A stretch of DNA of 64,000 nt, from NCBI GenBank assembly GCA_016808115.1, contig JAEQBH010004659.1, positions 186,001 to 250,000 of the forward strand, read 5' to 3'. The notes beneath the pieces are model-generated. The model worked only from the letters and a program-made list of their open reading frames with translations, ran no database searches and was not told the DNA's origin. The position numbers were made by a program, and so were the translations under genes. This document shows positions 61,700 through 64,000 of the stretch, in pieces; positions within the stretch are counted from its first letter, which is position 1, and the number at the start of each line of letters is the position of its first letter. This DNA comes from Tetrastigma voinierianum. Its lineage: Eukaryota > Streptophyta > Magnoliopsida > Vitales > Vitaceae.

Positions 61700-63290
61700 C
61701 CCGGCCACAAGGACCTGATCCAAAGCCTCAAGTTACTCCTACATCCTACAGACCCCTGACCAAAGACACGATCAGCAATCCAAATGAACCTAGCCCCAAA
61801 GACCAGTTCCTCCGGCGCCCAAGAGCTAGAAGCACAGAGGAGCAGCAGCAGGGCTCGAACCCGGCGCGAACAGCTGGGGGCCACTCGAGGAAGAAAATAA
61901 GCGTCGCTAATCCAGCCGAGGCCTGCCGCTTAGCAATCGCGAGAGCCTCCCCACCCGTTTTCTACTTCCCATCCCGGCAAGGGCAAAGAGGTCGCTGCGG
62001 CGGACGATATCGATCTATCGGCCGATGATGAGTTGTCTTCCTGTAGCTCCCCGCTCCCGCGCCGTTCACCATCCCCAAATGCCGAGAAAGCCCATTCTAG
62101 AAAAAGGTCGCCTCGCCGACCCAGTCTGTCTGTCAGTGCCGCAAGGCATCGGGTGCGGAAAGAACCCAGCAGGGACCAACGACCACCCACGCCAGCTCAC
62201 CAATATGCGCCCAACCAGGCTAGGGGTTTCCCCCGGCCAGTACTAACCATGTACCCGCCTTTCGCCCCCGCACCACAAGTAATTTTTGCCTCCGCCGTTA
62301 GGGGACCACAAGACATGCTCTCCACTCCCCTTGGACAGCATATCCTAGACTATGATCCTCCACGCGGCTTTTCCATACCACCCTTCGCCATGTACAACGG
62401 TTCTTCCGATCCGTACGATCATATGTTACATTAACTCATGAATATCCCACATGACGGCCCTATGGGCAGTATGCCTTCTAAATGAAGCCTCAAGGGCCCC
62501 GCTTACCTCGTTCCACAAGCTCCCTGCGTAGGGTCAATAAACACATTCACAACCATAGGCCGCTCTCGTCTCTCAATACCTGTGCTCACTGTGCAAAAAG
62601 GAACATCAACTCCTCAACCATCCTAAAACTGGGAAGACGTAGTCCATCCGGACTTCACCGCTGTGTTCGGCAAGCTGTCCAAAGAATGATGTATATGATG
62701 GATGTTGGTCTTATAAAATCCAGAAGAATCTCTAGCCACCAATCCCATTCTTCCAGTCATTATCCTTGGACCCGCCAGTAACTATGGAGGAATTGTACCG
62801 TCGGGCGGATAAATTCTCTACGCTAGAAGATAACATCCAGCCGCTCGCAAACCGCCATGATAACAGCCTAAAAACAACAAGCCGGTCACATAAACCATCC
62901 GGTACAGAAAAGCAACCAAGGCAAGAGCAGCTAGGCGCCCTCGACGGCAATCCGAGAAGAAGAAAGACCCCCCCCGCCACGCTTCAACATCGCTATGACC
63001 GGCCTCCCCCGCCCATCATCCCGGACCTCCCCGACTTCAAATGGCCCCCACCAATGAGGGCAGGTCCAAACCAGCGCAACAGATCCATACGATGCGATTA
63101 TCACAAGGACCATGGCCACAAGACCATTCACGCCGTACTCCCGTCCAGAGCCGATTCATTCGCCACCTCGTACTTCCAGACGGAGGAGCGACCCCTGGGC
63201 AATGGGGGCCCCTCCCGAGCTACTATGTCGTTGCGTAAATCAAACATGCTCCGGAACCTCGGTCGACCGTTAACTTCATACTAGGGGGAC
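61700..63290 (+). pseudogene. Second gypsy element, gag
   Basis: Charged, Pro-rich N-terminus (61700-62200). Then the gag core start LGQHILDYDPPRGFSIPPF and YNGSSDPYDHMLH (62331-62431), followed by a break at 62432. A middle stretch with EELYRRADKF (about 62790-62820) follows. A zinc-binding relic, RCDYHKDHGHKT, lies at about 63093-63128. Frames change at least three times. Confidence 0.8.
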
Positions 63291-63499
63291 CGGCCAACAG
63301 CCAATATCAATCCAAGAAACAGCGGAGAAGAATGCTCCGGACAACATCGGTTAGAGTCAGAGTGAACACCATCAGTGATCGGGGAGAAAACCTACCGCCC
63401 GCCTAAGTGGGATCTAATTCTATATCCTTTTCCACTGCTAACCCTACACGGTCATCACACCACACTATAATGCACCCAGATCAACCAGAGCATTAATAG

Positions 63500-64000
63500 T
63501 CCGACGCAATGTGGCTTCGCTGATCCGGCAAAGGCGACTAACTGGCTTCCATCTCCCCGGGCCTTCAATTAGATGAGAGTCCCGACGAGCTCATCTCCAT
63601 TCGTCAAGTGTGGTTTTGTCGCTCAGCTGGGGCTACCACATTATCGGTCGGGGATATCACCTTTTCAGTTAAGGCAAGTCCGGTAACCAAGCAAATACTG
63701 TTCACCGTGGTAGAAGACTTGGGGCCATACAATGCTATCCTGGGCCGAGCCTGGCTGCATGCCATGAAAGCTGTACCATCCACATATCACCAAACAATAA
63801 GTTATTTGACCGAGACTGGACAAGTTGACCCTCCGTGAAGCCACTAGCCGCGCCGGCAAAGGTTATCAACTATCGCTGTGGGGACGCACACAAACCGACT
63901 GCACCGGTGAACCACCCCTTGAGGATCAATCCCCGCAATAGCAATCACAAGCCATCCGTCCGCCCGCTCAGATATGAGCCGCTGGGTCATGGATCCTAGA
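63500..64000 (+). pseudogene. Second gypsy element, protease region, partial
   Basis: A frame at 63608-63838 with FTVVEDLGPYNAILGRAWLH and AVPSTYHQTISY. This is the conserved second half of the retroelement protease domain (ILGR-x-WL). The catalytic D-x-G part upstream is not clear, probably lost to a frameshift near 63480-63600. Continues past the window edge. Confidence 0.7.

Larger units (their letters stand above)
60938..64000 (+). mobile_element. Second Ty3/gypsy element, 5' part, running off the right edge
   Basis: A plus-strand element: 5' LTR, primer-binding site, gag and the protease region are inside the window; RT and beyond would follow outside. The GC content jumps at 60938. It differs in LTR and gag from the Tat element at 44246-55890, but its CDYHKDHGHKT motif and primer site point to the same broad non-chromoviral Tat/Athila group. 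Confidence 0.85.

Overview
The window looks like nuclear DNA of a dicot plant. It is AT-rich, has split genes with GT-AG introns and an RPP13/RPP8-type resistance-gene family, and is dominated by LTR retrotransposons. Grapevine (Vitis) or a close relative is the best guess, because the LINE and copia fragments resemble families I associate with grape; this is family resemblance, not a database match. Almost every coding stretch is broken by stops and small indels, so most entries are pseudogenes or element remnants. Some of the indels may be assembly noise.

Backbone: a cluster of coiled-coil NBS-LRR (CNL) genes on the minus strand. Copy A (1-1252) keeps the coiled coil and P-loop and runs off the left edge. 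Copy C (about 17650-19930) has LRRs and a decayed NB-ARC. Copy E (about 29940-30990) is LRR only. Copy B (about 31015-38835) has the best NB-ARC reading frame but lacks the P-loop and is split by a 5.5-kb hAT-type transposon. Copy D (about 59460-60937) is cut off by a gypsy insertion. Beside C, E/B and D, a small plus-strand gene converges on the CNLs. Its last exon occurs three times (17021, 29112, 58779) and a candidate first exon only once (27798). About 8-9 kb around units C and D is a segmental duplication (9640-12895 plus about 14986-19100 matches 41325-44245 plus 55891-60937), and each copy carries a different later insertion.

Other genes: a broken ankyrin-repeat, integrin-linked-type (Raf-like) kinase (20528-23628, minus) retains six exons or parts of exons, with promoter-proximal sequence beyond. 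Its 3' half is missing and a LINE fragment lies at the break. One orphan 3' exon lies at 26027-26132.

Mobile elements: a decayed Ty1/copia element (about 1986-8713, plus); a MITE-like foldback family (10390, 26950 and a decayed copy near 42120); two related solo-LTR-like blocks (12895 and 33216, the second nested inside the hAT element); the hAT element with TIRs and a perfect 8-bp target duplication (32205-37722); an 11.6-kb Ty3/gypsy element of Tat type on the minus strand (44246-55890) with an extra antisense gene and an 88-bp tandem repeat array; and the 5' part of a second Ty3/gypsy element (60938 to the right edge, plus).

Nothing here reads as a bacterial or phage system. The most informative features are the insertion chronology written into the NLR cluster, the antisense gene plus repeat array in the Tat element, and the broken kinase gene next to the cluster. 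No tRNA, rRNA or CRISPR was seen.
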